From assembly GCA_018806915.1 (NCBI GenBank), contig JAGKQI010000034.1:1178001-1242000 (forward strand): DNA of 64,000 nt. Reading direction: 5' to 3'. The notes beneath the pieces were generated by a model. It searched no databases, was not told the origin of the DNA, and saw nothing but the letters and a program-made list of their open reading frames with translations. A program made the position numbers and the translations under genes. Source of the DNA: Phytophthora colocasiae (Eukaryota > Oomycota > Peronosporomycetes > Peronosporales > Peronosporaceae). Position 1 is the first letter of the stretch; the number at the start of each line of letters is the position of its first letter. This document shows, piece by piece, positions 10,501 through 23,255 of the stretch.

Positions 10501-11935
10501 CAGTGCTGCTATAAAGAATAGACGCACTTGACTTTTGCTTTTCAGTGATAGAGCTGGTGGTTCTAGCGGACGTTACTCTACCTGATGGTGTCTTATACGA
10601 AGCCAAACACATAACCGAACAGCATTTTTCATCAGAGCAAGTTTTGCGACCGACAGCGGGAAAGTTGGGATCTGGACTTGTTCTAAACTATAGACGCACT
10701 TTGCTCTGGCAAGCTCACTTGTCGATTGGGCCGCCGGTTTTCAGCACGACTTGTGCCATTCGAGTTGGCATACTGTCAACGAGATTGCGTAGATAGCTTT
10801 GACTTATATCCGCCCAGCTTCGGGTAATCTGGGCCTTCAACTCATCCTTGTTATCAAATTGGCGTCCTCCGTAGATCGACCACGCCAATTGCCCCCAAAC
10901 GTTCTCAATGAGGTTGAGATCGGGGCTTTTGGCTAGCCACTTTAGCTTCTTGATACCCATAGCTTCAATATGCGCCTTAGTGAAACGCGACTCGTGAATG
11001 GAAGCATTGTCTTGTTGGAAAATAGGATCCTGGATGCCGTGGGCCTAAACCTTGCCCAGCCATCAAGCCTCATCATAAAGTGGCGCGTGCAGCATTCGCG
11101 GCGAAATATTTGAGCGAAACGTCGATGTGGGAGCGTGTCATCTTCAGTGACGAGAAGAAGTTTAATCTAGACGGACCTGATGGGTATCAGTACTACTGGC
11201 ATGACGTCAGGGCTGAGACCGAGTTGTACTCAAAGCGTGCAAGCGGCGGAGGAAGCGTAATGGTATGGGCGGGCGTGCACGCGCACGGAAAATCTGAGAT
11301 CGCCTTCCTGGAGGGAAGACAGGACTCTGTGTGCTACACCCGCACGCTTAACAATTATTTGGCTCCGTTCATCGAGAACCTTCGCCAGGCCCACGGCATC
11401 CAGGATCCTATTTTCCAACAAGACAATGCTTCCATTCACGAGTCGCGTTTCACTAAGGCGCATATTGAAGCTATGGGTATCAAGAAGCTAAAGTGGCTAG
11501 CCAAAAGCCCCGATCTCAACCTCATTGAGAACGTTTGGGGGCAATTGGCGTGGTCAGTCTACCGCGGAGGACGCCAATTTGATAACAAGGATGAGTTGAA
11601 GGCCCAGATTACCCGAAGCTGGGCGGATATAAGTCAAAGCTATCTACGCAATCTCGTTGACAGTATGCCAACTCGAATGGCACAAGTCGTGCTGAAAACC
11701 GGCGGCCCAATCGACAAGTGAGCTTGCCAGAGCAAAGTGCGTCTATAGTTTAGAACAAGTCCAGATCCCAACTTTCCCGCTGTCGGTCGCAAAACTTGCT
11801 CTGATGAAAAATGCTGTTCGGTTATGTGTTTGTCTTCGTATAAGACACCATCAGGTAGAGTAACGTCCGCTAGAACCACCAGCTCTATCACTGAAAAGAA
11901 AAAGTCAAGTGCGTCTATACTTTATAGCAGGACTG
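10501..11935. mobile_element. Foldback Tc1/mariner element (inverted duplication of the transposase 3' half)
   Basis: TA dinucleotides flank the element at 10499-10500 and 11936-11937, and the ends are the same Tc1-like terminus (CAGT.CTGCTATAAAG.ATAGACGCACTTGAC). The left arm, about 10501-11046, is the reverse complement of the right arm, about 11388-11935, with only scattered substitutions and a 3-bp gap near 10870. Between them lie about 341 bp of single-copy transposase sequence. A normal element would have the 5' half of the transposase gene on the left; here it is replaced by an inverted copy of the 3' half. Transcription would give a roughly 545-bp hairpin stem. The right end is about 100 bp upstream of the EMAP-like start codon. 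Confidence 0.88.
11044..11721 (+). pseudogene. Truncated Tc1/mariner transposase (DDE domain only)
   Basis: The frame is open from the foldback junction near 11044 to the stop at 11719-11721. It shows the catalytic part of a Tc1 transposase: FSDEKKFNLDG (first Asp), FQQDNASIH (second Asp) and KSPDLNLIENVWGQL (Glu), with DD34E-type spacing. The N-terminal helix-turn-helix DNA-binding domain is missing because the inverted arm starts where it should be encoded, so the protein cannot be functional as it stands. The first codons (PKPCPAIKPHHK) still resemble the linker ahead of the catalytic domain. A second inverted copy of its last 81 codons lies at 10715-10960 on the minus strand. Confidence 0.88.
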
Positions 11936-12038
11936 TACCAGTGCAGTGCTGACTCGAACTGCCTCCTCACTTCAACTTGAGTGTGCACCACACAAATGAT
12001 CTTCAAAGGACGCAAGAGATACTTTGGACTATTGCATC

Positions 12039-15000
12039 ATGGGAGCTGCTCAAGGCACACAGTTCCGACTTGTAGATGCTGAAGTAGAACTACGTCGTGA
12101 AACCAGAGACTTTGCTAGATGTGAGTGGGTTTTGTACTCTTTTGTCTGCTTTGAATCGGACTAAAATGGACTGAATCAGGGACGTTGGTGGATGTGGAGG
12201 AGCTGCATCGTCGATTCAAGAAAACCTTCGGCTTTGCAGTGACTGCGAGCCAATTTGAAAGTCTTTTACTGCTCAAGATACCTGAAAGCGTTGGGGTGGA
12301 CGAAATCTTCGAAGTCTTGGACAACAACCGCGACGGTCGTGTGGACGGACTGGAACTGCTGGCGGCACTGGCCTGTGTCTGTCGCGCCACCTTCGAAGAC
12401 AAAGCGAGATGTACGTAGGGATTCGTCTCCTTGTTGCTTTGTTTGCTGACTTGGTGGACATTTGATGCAGTTACTTTCGACCTCTTTGATTTCAACCACA
12501 ATGGATCGCTGTCGTTAGCGGAATTGGTCCGTTTTCAGCTAAATGTCGGTAGTTATCGTATTCTGTCTAACCTGTAAGTTTATCTGTGTGCAGGCACTAT
12601 TGATGAAGTCTGTATTGATCGGCATGTCGCTTCTAACGGGTGAAAGCTCAACACTACCAGCCTCTGACAACCACAGCTCTATGGAGGCGATGCTGCTGTG
12701 TCTTAGGCTTGCAGAAGACGCTTTTTCACGTGAAGACAAGGCTGTTGCTGTACTTGGCTTTGAGGATTTCATCGCTTGGGCTCGTAGTAATCGGGAGTTC
12801 ATGCTTCAAGTGGAGCGTTTCCGCCTCATCGCCGAGAAGGCTGTGGGGTTCGAGGACGCACTTTCACTCCCTGATGGCAGTGATGCTGACTCCGATTTAG
12901 ACGTGGAAGATTGGGAAAACATGACCAAAAGCTTAGACACTGAAGCTTCACAGCTTGGAAACAATCGAAAGCGACCTGAAATCCCTCCTCCTTGGATGGT
13001 GGAGCCATTACACAACAATTTTCCCATCTGCAAGCAAAACGCGATGCCACCACCTTCAAACTTACAACTGGAATGGGTTTACGGGACTAGTGGACCATCC
13101 GCTCGCAATGCATGCCGTTTGCTAGCTACTGGTGAAGCTGTTTACTTTGTGGGGAGTTACGTGGTGTTGTATTCTTCTGAACGTCACGAACAACGCTATT
13201 ATCGAGGTCACAGACGAGCAATTGGCTGTTTAGATGTCAATGCCAGTGGAGAGATCGTCGCTACGGGTGATGCCTGCTCCAGCCCAGAAACGATCAAAGT
13301 TAGCGCTGAAATCCACGTCTGGAACGCTCGAAGTCTGCAATGTCTCGCTGTTTTACGGAACTTCCATTCGTCTGGAGTCTCTCACGTTAGTTTTCCTGCT
13401 GCTGCCTCTGCAGCTACCGCTACGCTTCGGCAGACGCAGGCGTTGTCACTTGGAGAACGTAGTGGTGCAGGTGGGAATTCAGCCGTGTTGAGCAGCAACT
13501 TGATGAAGAAGAAGCCACAGGAAACGGAAGCTTTACTGGCGTCAATTGGCAGTGACAAGAGTGCGTCGATGGCGCTGTGGAACTGGCAGAAAGAAGTGGT
13601 TGTAGCTTCAGGAAGAGCTCATCCTGCTACGAGAGCCAGAGGAGGCAGTAAACGGCCATTGGCGCTGGCTTTAAACGAAGACGGCGACGAACTCGTCGTC
13701 GTTGGAGCTCACTTCGTCGTGTTCCATCATGTCGGTGGCCGCTTCTTCAAGCACAAGAAACCCCATTGGCACGGGACTGTCGATCCTCCTCTTCACACTG
13801 TCCCCGTGTGTCTTAGTGCAGTTTACTACGGCATTCAGAAGGCCGTTGTGGGGACTGCAAGAGGTGAACTGCTTCTCTTTGAACGCCATACACTGACGCG
13901 TTGTATCCAGGCTCATGACCCTCAAGCCAGCGTAAATGTGTGTTTACTGTCGTGTCAGTCGGTGGTGCTCTTCTCGGCTGGGAAAGACGGGCAGATAAAG
14001 CAATGGGACTCCACTTTGCTCCCTATCGGACAATCTTTGGACTTGCACGCTTCAATTCCTCCGCCTGAGGTGAAAACTTGGACTTCTTCGACTTGTTCTA
14101 GGCCTGAAAATGTCTTAGAAGGTGACGATTTCCGTATCTGTTCACTGGATTACGATGCACAGAGGAGACGATTCCTAGTCGCGACTCGAGCTGGGAACAT
14201 CTTGGAGATTGATGAAGGAGATCCTTTTCGATGGAATATCGTCGCATCTGGACATACTGGACAACCTACACGTAACATTGCGACTGCGAGTACAATTGGG
14301 GGCTGCTTTGCTTCTTGTGGAATTGGAGAGCGCTTTGTGAAGCTTTGGAGTCTCCGGCGTCGTGCTTTCGTGCAGAATCTTCGCTTCCCTACAGCAACTG
14401 CAGTTCCTAGTGCCTTAGCTTTCACTAGTGATGGAGAACGGCTTGCAGTGGGGAGCGAAGACGGAAGTTTGATGCTTGCACGCAAAACTGGAGCTTCAAA
14501 TGAGTGGAAGATTGAGGTGGCGGTGAAGAACACGAGCTCAGCTGCAGTTGCGATGCGCTTCGGCCCTTTGAAGACTGAGCCTTTACTTGCTGCGGCAAGA
14601 GACAATGGACTTATTTATCTGTACAGACTCGAGCTTGGAGGACGTCGTTTGTCTCGATGGATGCTACTAAAGCCTCAAGCAAGCGACAATACTGACACAA
14701 TCTTGACCCAAGCCCATGCTTTGGACTTCAGTATTGATGGAGCTTTCCTCCGTACTCAACATGGCAATACATTGTACTTCTGGGACCTACGGCAACGTGC
14801 TGGTACCCGAGTAACTTCCATGGCAGTCATCCGAAATGTTCAATGGCACACACACAGTTCCTCCATCGGGTGGGAAGTCGGAGGATTGAATGGTTCATCG
14901 GAAGATTGTGTAATTGGCAATCCTACGCATAGATTGACGCTCAATCTAAATGCTTGTGGCAATATCAATCTATTGTCATTTCCCTGCCCACCTGCACAAA

Positions 15001-18000
15001 CGGAGTGGTTATCGAGATGTATGCCTCAAGCACACCTTACACACCGAGATTCACTCTTCCGTCCACCAGTTCGTCATCCGTCAGTGTTCGGAGACATCGC
15101 TTTACGGGGGAGTTTGGTCCTCACCAGTAGCCAATTCGACCCTGCAATCTGTCAATGGCGTGTCGAGAAGGAGCTCGCAGACGTACAGCCTCGAACTCCC
15201 TGCAACTACGACGATACCCTCCGCAAAAGATTGCGAGTATTGGGATTAAGGGATATTTACTTCGACTATGGTTCATTTGAAGATGAAGAAGGAGCTACTG
15301 ACAATACCCGAAAGATTGGCAATACTCCGCAAGCACTTAGCGCTCGAGATCATTCTGAATCTTCTGTGCAGCGTTCCGAAGCTCCAGACTTGGCATTATC
15401 GTTGTCCTATGTGTACGGGATGAACCACCGTTGCATGAGTGTGAACCAGTCACTTGCCTGTCTTGGGAACGGATCGTACGTGTACGGCGCGGGTCCGATG
15501 TTAATTGTACGCCACTTCCACTCATTAGGAGCTCGTCAGCGGATTGTTCCTTCAGGACTTCAGCATTCCGTTTCTTGTCTGGTTAAGCACCCGTCGGAAC
15601 CGGTTCTGGCTGTAGGAAGCCGCAGAGACGATCGTATTGTGCTTTTACGCACGGAGAAGACTGTGGGGGATTCCTTTCAGCAAATTTCAACTCTCAAGGC
15701 CAATTTTCCTAATCAGGAGAATCAAATCGTCATCGCAATGGACTTTTACGACGCCAGTGACAGTAGAGCAACAGCTCAAAGCGACTTAGCGGCAGTTATC
15801 TGGAAAAGTGCTCACTCTCATGTCCACACACTGCAGATTTACGCGTGGAAGCGTCAACTCGTGCTAACTTACGCCCCCATGACGCGAATGCCGGTTCTGT
15901 TTGGTAGATTTACTGGGAGTTTAGACACACAAGTGACTTTTGTTACCGGAGGCATCGACCACGTCACATTCTGGCGGTTCAACCCTGCTACCGGTCACAT
16001 TACCGCTCAACAAGGAGTTTTCGGTCGTCACGCTCTCGTCCAAACGATGTTGTGTGGATGTTATGTGCCTCCGTTCGTAGTAACTGGAGGTGAAGATGGT
16101 TGTGTCGTACTTTGGGATGATGGAGTCGCAGCTCATACTATTCCTCCGTCAAGTACCAGTCGTCACAGTGCAGGAGGGGATGGTGTTATCGCTTTGGAGC
16201 ACTTACAGGCGTCTCAGATAGTACTGGGAGCTTTACGAAATGGGTCTGTAGTCGTTTGGAAGTATTCCGGTGCTAGAAGCCCTACACGGGGAACTAGAAG
16301 CTCTGGTCGCATTCAAGCGAGTGCCTTCCTGCAACTCGTACGAGTCATCGCGGTGTATGACACCTCAGACGCTACTGAGACGTATGTACAAGGGATGAAT
16401 CTGCTGGACGACGCAGCAGTAGCTGCTCTTGTACTGAGCAATGGGGAAGTATTGACAATTGATCTGGAGAATACGATTGAAACGTTAACAACGAATGATA
16501 CCGAGAAAGCGAAAACTCTACTGAGTTTCAGTACGGAGATAAACGACATCACTCTACACCCGAGAGACCTCCGATGGGCTTCAGCCAGTGCCGACGGTCA
16601 CGTTCACGTCTGGAATCTCCACACCAATTTACTACTGAAACAGCAACAGATGCCCAGTGCCCCTCGTTCTCTGGCGTGGAATGCAACAGGTGAACACTTG
16701 GCCGTGTCACTCGTTAATGGGTCCGTTGTGATACTGGATGGAGCAACATTAGAGTCCAAGCTGCAGTTTACTTGTGGCGATTCGGGGGATTCATCTTCCA
16801 TCAACCAAACGCTGGCGAAATGGTGCTCAATTGTCAGATACTCGCCCCAACGTCCAGCAGGAAGTCCCAACTGGCTGGCACTTGGTTGTCGGGACTACAA
16901 TATCTACGTTTACGCTTGGGAAGACACAGGGGCGGACTCAGCTCCGGTTTATTCCCTTCGACACACGTTTGTAGGCCACACAGCACCCATTGAGGCATTG
17001 GACTTCTCTTCTACTGGAGATTTCCTCCAATCCGCAACTTCTAGTAACGACAGACAACTACTTCGATGGACTTTAAATGCAGAGTCTAACAGCTCTACAA
17101 CTCTACCAGACAATGAATGGGAGTCTTGGACGTCGACATTTGCTGGCCCTGTCGAAGGACTAGTGGAATGTTGTGGATTTGGGAAGGTCACAGCACTTTC
17201 ACGTATCAATATTGAGACGTTAGACGCCAAAACCTGGAGCTCTCCGTTGCCTACGATGGTTGTGGGGCTGGATGACGGACATTTGATGCTTTCATGGTAC
17301 CCCCTTACACGTGGAGACGTCACGACCACCGTGTCTCCCGAATCGGATCGTTCTAGAGACCCTGCAGCTGCTACGAAGGAGTATATGGGCTATTTCTCAC
17401 GTGGTTCCTTGATCCGAAGAGTAATGTTCAGCTTTGCCAACGCGTTTGTCGTTGCTCTGGCGCGAAACTCGAGTGGAAGCACCCAAGTAGCAGTATGGAA
17501 GACGGATTATGAGGACGAACTGCGTCTGCGTCAGCGATTCGCTATGAAGTCCATTGTGTCTTTGGAGAATGAACCAAACTGGTATCTCAGTCCAGTGGAC
17601 AGAACTCTGCTAGAGAACTGCGTTCGAGCTAAGGGAGCAATGGTAGAGCCTGAAGAGGATGGAGATAAATGGATCGACACAGACAACAATGAAAACTCGT
17701 ACTTGGAGTTCGTCTACGGTCTCAACCCGTGCGCCACTGCCAGTCGAAACGTTTTTTATGCGGACGATGCCTGGGAGATCGTTTACGCTGCTGGAACTTG
17801 TGGAGTTGTGTACAATACGAAGACGCAGACGCAGCTACTCAACTACAGGACCACGTCTGGACGACTCAGTGTGATATCCGCTTTGGCTGTTCATCCGAAG
17901 GGCGATCTAGTTGCAACTGGCGAGTGTCTTGTGGCTAGTTCCGACCAAAAGCCACCGGCGATCGTGATATGGGACGCTAACAGCGGCAGTACAGTCATCC

Positions 18001-19556
18001 GCGTGGCTTCCAAGCATCGACCAGGTGTGTTGTTGCTTGATTTCAGCCCCGACGGTCATCGTCTCGCTTCAATTGGCATGGAATCGGACCATACTCTAGC
18101 GATCTACGCCATCACCGGGGGTCAAAACGACGGCGGTCGTCTCCGTGCGACGTTAGTGACAACTTGTAAGACGTCAACGCGGAGGGTTTGGGCGTTAAGC
18201 TGTGGCGAAGACGGAGATCTGGCGGTCTGTGGAGACCGACACATTCTCTTCTGGCGCCAGAGCTCTACCAGTTCTGGAAGAGACGATGAAGCACACCCTT
18301 CCGGATTGAAAACGGGTCTGTTAACAAGTCACAAGGAGTGCAACCCGCACGCGACACTGCTCCAGGCCGTGCACATGTCTGGTCGAGTGCGTGTTGTAGT
18401 ATCAAGTCAAGCGGACGGGAGTTTGTACATCTGGAAGGATCGCGTTTGCGTAGTCGTTCGACGCGATGCACACGGCGACGCGCCTATTCCAGCACTAGCA
18501 GTCGATCAGAAGCAGTCGCTGGTGTATTCTGCAGGGGCGGACGCTCGCGTCTGCGTCTGGAACGCCCAACTTGAGCTCATTCGCGTTGTTGCAGACATCG
18601 CGCAGCTCAATGGAGACAGCCTAAGTTCGCTTCCACTCATAAGCACTGAGCTTCAGTCGCTTGCCGTTCGCGACGGCCACGTACTGTTCACGACAGCAGC
18701 TGGAGAGATCTGCGAGCTAGTGGAAACAGGTTCACAGCAGAAGACGCAGGAGAAGAACTGGCGACTTAACGTGCACGTCCGCAGCCACGCGCGCGGTCAA
18801 CTCTGCGGTTTAGCTGTTCATCCATGCAAACGCGCTCAATTCGCCACCGCTGGCGATGACGGCGTCGTGAGGCTTTGGGATGCAGCTACACGCTCGTTAC
18901 TGGCTTTTCACCGCTGGAACTCTGTGTCCGAGTTTGCCACGGGATCAAATGAACTACGTGCACTCGCGTTCTCAGCTGATGGCAAGCACGTTGCAGTGGG
19001 GACTCTCGACGGTGCCGTGCGGGTGCTCACGGCCGCGTTGGATGCGGTGGTGACGCAGTGGAGCTGTTGGCCGGATCAACAACAAGGCCACACCGTCTTA
19101 AGTCTACAATACTCCAGCGACGGGAAGCTCTTAGCTGTCGGGACGAAAAACGGAGCTGTACACGTGTACAACGCAGCTAGTTACCGCAAAGTCACGATGC
19201 TGCGCACGTCCGCCGTGCAAGCTGAGACCGTTCGACTCGACTTCGCACGAGATCGACCGGTGCTTCGCGTCCAGTGCGACGGAAGTGGAGAGCAGTTCTG
19301 GGAGCTTTTCACGTGGAAATTGCTGGCTTCAGAGCAGGTGCGCGATGCGCTTTGGGAGTCCAAACGGTTTCCATCGCTTGTGAACGGCACGACGCAGTGC
19401 GATGACTTCAACGGGGCAGTGATGGCAGCCGACGGCCACGCCACGTCCGTCACAAATTGGGCAGTGACCAAGAACGAGCGCTTCTTGCTGTCCACGGGTA
19501 GTATGGATCGTGCTGTGTGTCAATTTCGTCTACCACCTCGCAGCAGTCTCGAATAG
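12039..19556 (+). CDS. EF-hand / EMAP-like (EML5/6-type) giant WD40 protein
   Basis: Exons read 12039..12120, 12180..12410, 12471..12544, 12594..19556, giving 2449 residues; introns are 59, 60 and 49 nt with GT-AG ends and frame is kept. The N-terminus holds two EF-hand loops (about residues 75-86, DNNRDGRVDGLE, and about 111-122, DFNHNGSLSLAE). Then come three echinoderm-microtubule-associated-protein modules, each opening with a HELP-like block (EWVYGTSG near 288, SYVYGMN near 1063, EFVYGLN near 1829) and followed by many WD40 blades (for example SASADGHVHVWNL, ATAGDDGVVRLWD). The triple arrangement is that of EML5/EML6. A calcium-responsive microtubule or axonemal role, perhaps in zoospore flagella, is inferred. 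The foldback transposon lies just upstream. Confidence 0.9.
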
Positions 19557-19636
19557 TGTCCACCTCAACTAAAACGTAATTTTTTCATTTTCGTAGAATA
19601 CTATTTGACTTGAAATTACTACTTTATAGCTAAAAG

Positions 19637-20038
19637 ATGAAGACAAAGGACACCAAGAGCGCTGCTACGCCCCTTGCTACTGCCCAAGATACTCATGATA
19701 AGGACATGAAAAATGAAGAGGATGAAGAGGAGATGCCTCTCTTGTTTATGGACGAACTGCCGTCTAATTTCAAGCAGAGTGCGCAGCTAGCGGCCATCGC
19801 GACGTTCATGGCCGACAGCGACGATGATGCAGCTGTCGACGACCAGGAAGAGGCTTCCGAGGCTGGAAATGACAGCAAACAGCGTCGACAACGACGCAAC
19901 AAGTCGGTAGGAACAAGACGCAGGCTACAGCCGTATGTTAAGCTGCCCAGAAGTGATGTAGAGCACAAGCGCAGAGAAAACAGGAATTCGGACACGAAGG
20001 AACTGCAGCTCTTCCTGTCCATGTTTCACGTTAGTTAG
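19637..20038 (+). CDS. Small acidic/basic hypothetical protein (133 aa)
   Basis: An ATG-started 133-codon ORF that begins about 80 bp after the EMAP-like stop. It has an acidic run (MKNEEDEEEM), a hydrophobic stretch (LPSNFKQSAQLAAIATFM) and a basic, arginine-rich C-terminal half (QRRQRRNKSVGTRRRLQP). I do not recognise the family. The acidic-then-basic layout suggests a nuclear or RNA/chromatin-related small protein, but that is a guess. It converges with the next gene on the minus strand. Confidence 0.6.
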   Translation: MKTKDTKSAATPLATAQDTHDKDMKNEEDEEEMPLLFMDELPSNFKQSAQLAAIATFMADSDDDAAVDDQEEASEAGNDSKQRRQRRNKSVGTRRRLQPYVKLPRSDVEHKRRENRNSDTKELQLFLSMFHVS

Positions 20039-20101
20039 TACCTCTCTTACGAACCTTTCAGACTGGTTAACGGATGTTGGTGCTTCAAAAACGGTAGTAT
20101 A

Positions 20102-23100
20102 TTACTTTTCTGGCTGATACAATTCGCTGATTCGTGCGGCCCACGCCAAGTGCTGGTCGTTGTCGAGCTGTTGCCGTGGAGGAGGACCATTCACTGTACG
20201 TTTCGGTGGTCGAGGCTTCGCAGTGTTGGGTACTGGGGCAGATTGGGTCGGTCGGAATTTGGAGGACGATGGCGCTCGTCGCTGTCTGTGCAACAACCGC
20301 TCGATACCTGGAGAAACTTCGCTGGTGGCCCAATAAGGCTTCGACTTTGACTTCTCACGGGGTGCAAAGTAGGTCGGAGGTTCGTGATTCAACACGACGT
20401 GCTGTACGAACTCGTTCATGAAAATCTGTTGTTGCTGTCGAAGCGCTCGGTCCATTTCAGTCTCGACAGTCCGAGGTTCGTTGGCGTCTTCTTCGTTGTA
20501 ATTCGGAGGGTTGTTGTACAATAACTCTTCGTTGCTGTCGATATTGCACTGGATTGATCCATCTTGAACTCTGGTGCTGGAAATGTCAGGTGTTTCGACC
20601 TCGTTAACTGTCATCGACGACTTCATCCGTTGGCGTGGTACGCTTTGCAGCCCGGTAGAACCTTTGTTCACTGATTCTGGAGTTTTATTTCCTCCGAACG
20701 AGTAGCTTGGCCTGTGCTGGAATGTCGATTTCTCACTTTGTTCAATGTTGTACGCTCCGACGCCTAATAATACTCAGTTAGTAAGGAGATTTACATTTCT
20801 GCTTCCAGTTTTTGTTTTCTTACCTGGTGAGTCCTTCGACATGAAGAGACAGCGGAATTCGGTCTTGTTACTGGGCGATTTACTCGTGAGCTCGGCGATA
20901 CTGGACTTGGGCTCAGGAATTGTAGGTGTGAAAGTCCAGTACGACGGAGCTGTTATAGCGTAAGGGGGAGGGAAATTCGGCGTTGGACTGTTTTCACTGT
21001 AGTTTTCCTCTTCTGGTGCTGTTGACTCAGGGTATGGAGGTGGAAATTTAGGTGGATCCAGTATTCGATCACCCGTCACCAATTGAGATGTAGTAGTGAC
21101 AGTTTGTAGACTCTCTTGGACCTCAATGGCTTGCAAAGCATCGATAAAGTGCTGTAGCTGATCCGCCATGATGTCAACGTCGATGTTATTTTCAAGCTGA
21201 TCCAACAAGACATGGTAAGCTTTGAGACGATTGAATTATACAGATAAACGAACGTACCATTAAGAGAACACTCTTGTGACAAGCCACTGCCGCGAGGTAT
21301 GTCGCTCGAATTGCTGGGTCTTGACTTACATCCGATTCGATCGTTGGAAGTCGCTGTCGCAGTTGAGCTATTGCTTCTTCTAGTCGCTGCTGCAGTTGAC
21401 TCGAAGGTTTTTCGCATTCATCTCCGATCGTCTCTGAAAATGCCATTTCAGTAACACTTTCTGGAACTGCTTGAACTGATCCAGTAGCTTTCTCTTCAGA
21501 ATTACAATCATCTGCTTCAGGTGTGATATTTACTGAGGTTCTTTTCGTGGATCTCCTTCGAGTCGATTTCCTCCTAGTAGGGCGTTCTTCACTAGCTGAT
21601 GGGAGGGATTCCGTTGGCTTTTTTTCCTCTCGCATCCTCTCCACTGCCACGATATCAATTAAAAACCGAAAGAACACAAGTCGTTGTGCACACATCACAT
21701 TGGGAAGTTGTGTCTTGGCTACAAGATCAACTGGTAGGAAGAGGAGAAAGTTCTTTACGTCTTCCGCTTCCATCGATGCTAGTCCAATACTTTTGAGAAG
21801 ATCTTGAGCGAGCTCATCCGGTGATCTCTTCCCTTGAAGCCATATTGGAGCACTTAGTGGGTCTTTAAGTTGATAATTCGAGAGCTGCAGCACGAGATGT
21901 TGGAGTTTCCTATCCAAAGGTAACACTGTGATCTGCTTCTGGAGGTGACGATTTAAAATCGCTAGTTTTTCTTCGCTCAGATGGCGTTTAGTGATTTTCA
22001 TTACCAGAGTCCGTAGTTCAGGAAGCTGACCGAAAGGGAGGAACCAACTCGCTTTGAGTTGAATAGCCATCGGAATCTTCTCTTCCAGGGTGTTTGAAAA
22101 ATCCAAAACTCCAGTTAAAGTCCCTCTCCTCTGTGCTTCTTGAGGGTTCAATAACTCGTGCAATAGCTGCTCAAGTTCTCTTTGAGTTACGTAAATGCCT
22201 CGAGAAACAAGTGAAGGATCTGGATCTGATTCCTCTAGAGCTGCAGCGTGAAGATGGTGGAAGCATTTGCACGTTTCATCCAGTGCTTTCTCCATACAAA
22301 ATCGGATTTGAGTCAACGATAGCCCCACCCGTTCAAAGGGGGAGATAGTAGGTATTTTCGTTTGAGAACGACGAGAGCTCTTGTGTTGTTCGCGTCTAGT
22401 TGCCATTCTTTTAGTTGCTGTTTCGCGCTTCACGCGCTCTTGATAGCGTCTTTGACTGGCCTGGATCTGCTCGTCCAGCTTCCGTTCTCGGATTAATTTC
22501 GCCTGCAACGAGCTTTTCGAGGAAGTTTTCGAACTCTCTGTGTCCGCCTCACTGACTTCCGGTAAAACTTCATCTTCGCCTCCGTCGTCGTACCGAGGCC
22601 CAAAGATTTGCGCCCACATCGCTTTTGTGTCTGGAGTGAAGTTGGCCGTCAGTGACTCGAAGAAGGTCGAAGGTTTAGGAGGTAACCCAACGCTCTCGAC
22701 CTCCTCCGTGTTGGTTTGTTGCTCATCGTTCTCTGCTTCGATAGGGGCAGCAATAGCCATTGAATCGGTTTGAGGTTCATCGATTGGAGTTGGTGGCTCT
22801 ACTATCGCTTTTTTGGTCTTCACCTCTCCAGTTTCAGCAGAATTCGGTCCTGTTGTCTCTAGGATCTCGGAAGAGGATAGTGGCAGGTCCATTGCGGGTG
22901 AAGAACTGGTTGGTTCTGACATCGCATCAACTGGTTCGGTTGTCAATTGATCGTTACTCGACAAGTTTCCGCCCGAAGGCTGTGCTTCTTCAAGAACTAC
23001 AGGGACATTTTCCTCTCCGCTGATCGGGACTTGGTCGTTTTCGTTGATTCCGCTGTCCTCGGGTGCTGGAGTTTCCTGGATCTCCACTCCATCCTCGTGC

Positions 23101-23132
23101 TGTTCGTTGCTGTCCAGCTCAGCACTTACCAT
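20102..23132 (-). CDS. Unknown 969-aa protein with four PPxY motifs, three exons
   Basis: Exons read complement(20102..20763, 20824..21196, 21258..23132) with introns of 60 and 61 nt, GT-AG ends and kept frame (LLM joined to LENNIDVD; DSPG joined to VGAYNIEQ). Residues 1-200 are acidic and low in complexity. About 205-250 is a charged probable coiled coil (RERKLDEQIQASQRRYQERV), and about 265-510 is a leucine-rich helical region of no family I know (LSLTQIRFCMEKALDETCK, LVLQLSNYQLKDPLSAPIW). The C-terminal third is proline-rich and disordered, with PPxY motifs PPPY near 677 and 701, PPNY near 835 and PPTY near 878, which bind WW domains such as those of NEDD4-type ubiquitin ligases. A scaffold or adaptor role is inferred only from these motifs. 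Confidence 0.75.
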
Positions 23133-23255
23133 CCATCCCGTGGTCTAAAGCCTAACTCAAAAATACTGAAGTCGTTTCACACCACACTCAGAAATTGAAC
23201 ACCAACGCCATATTTGCTTTACTTTCTTCATACTTTTCGATGAGTTGAGCTTCGA

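Noticed and set aside
10545..11891. Two identical 83-codon ORFs starting MIELVVLADV at the two ends of the foldback
   Set aside because: They are antisense frames in the inverted arms of the transposon, not genes.
14150..14605. 151-codon minus ORF inside the EMAP-like gene
   Set aside because: It is the shadow of a WD40-coding exon with no similarity of its own.
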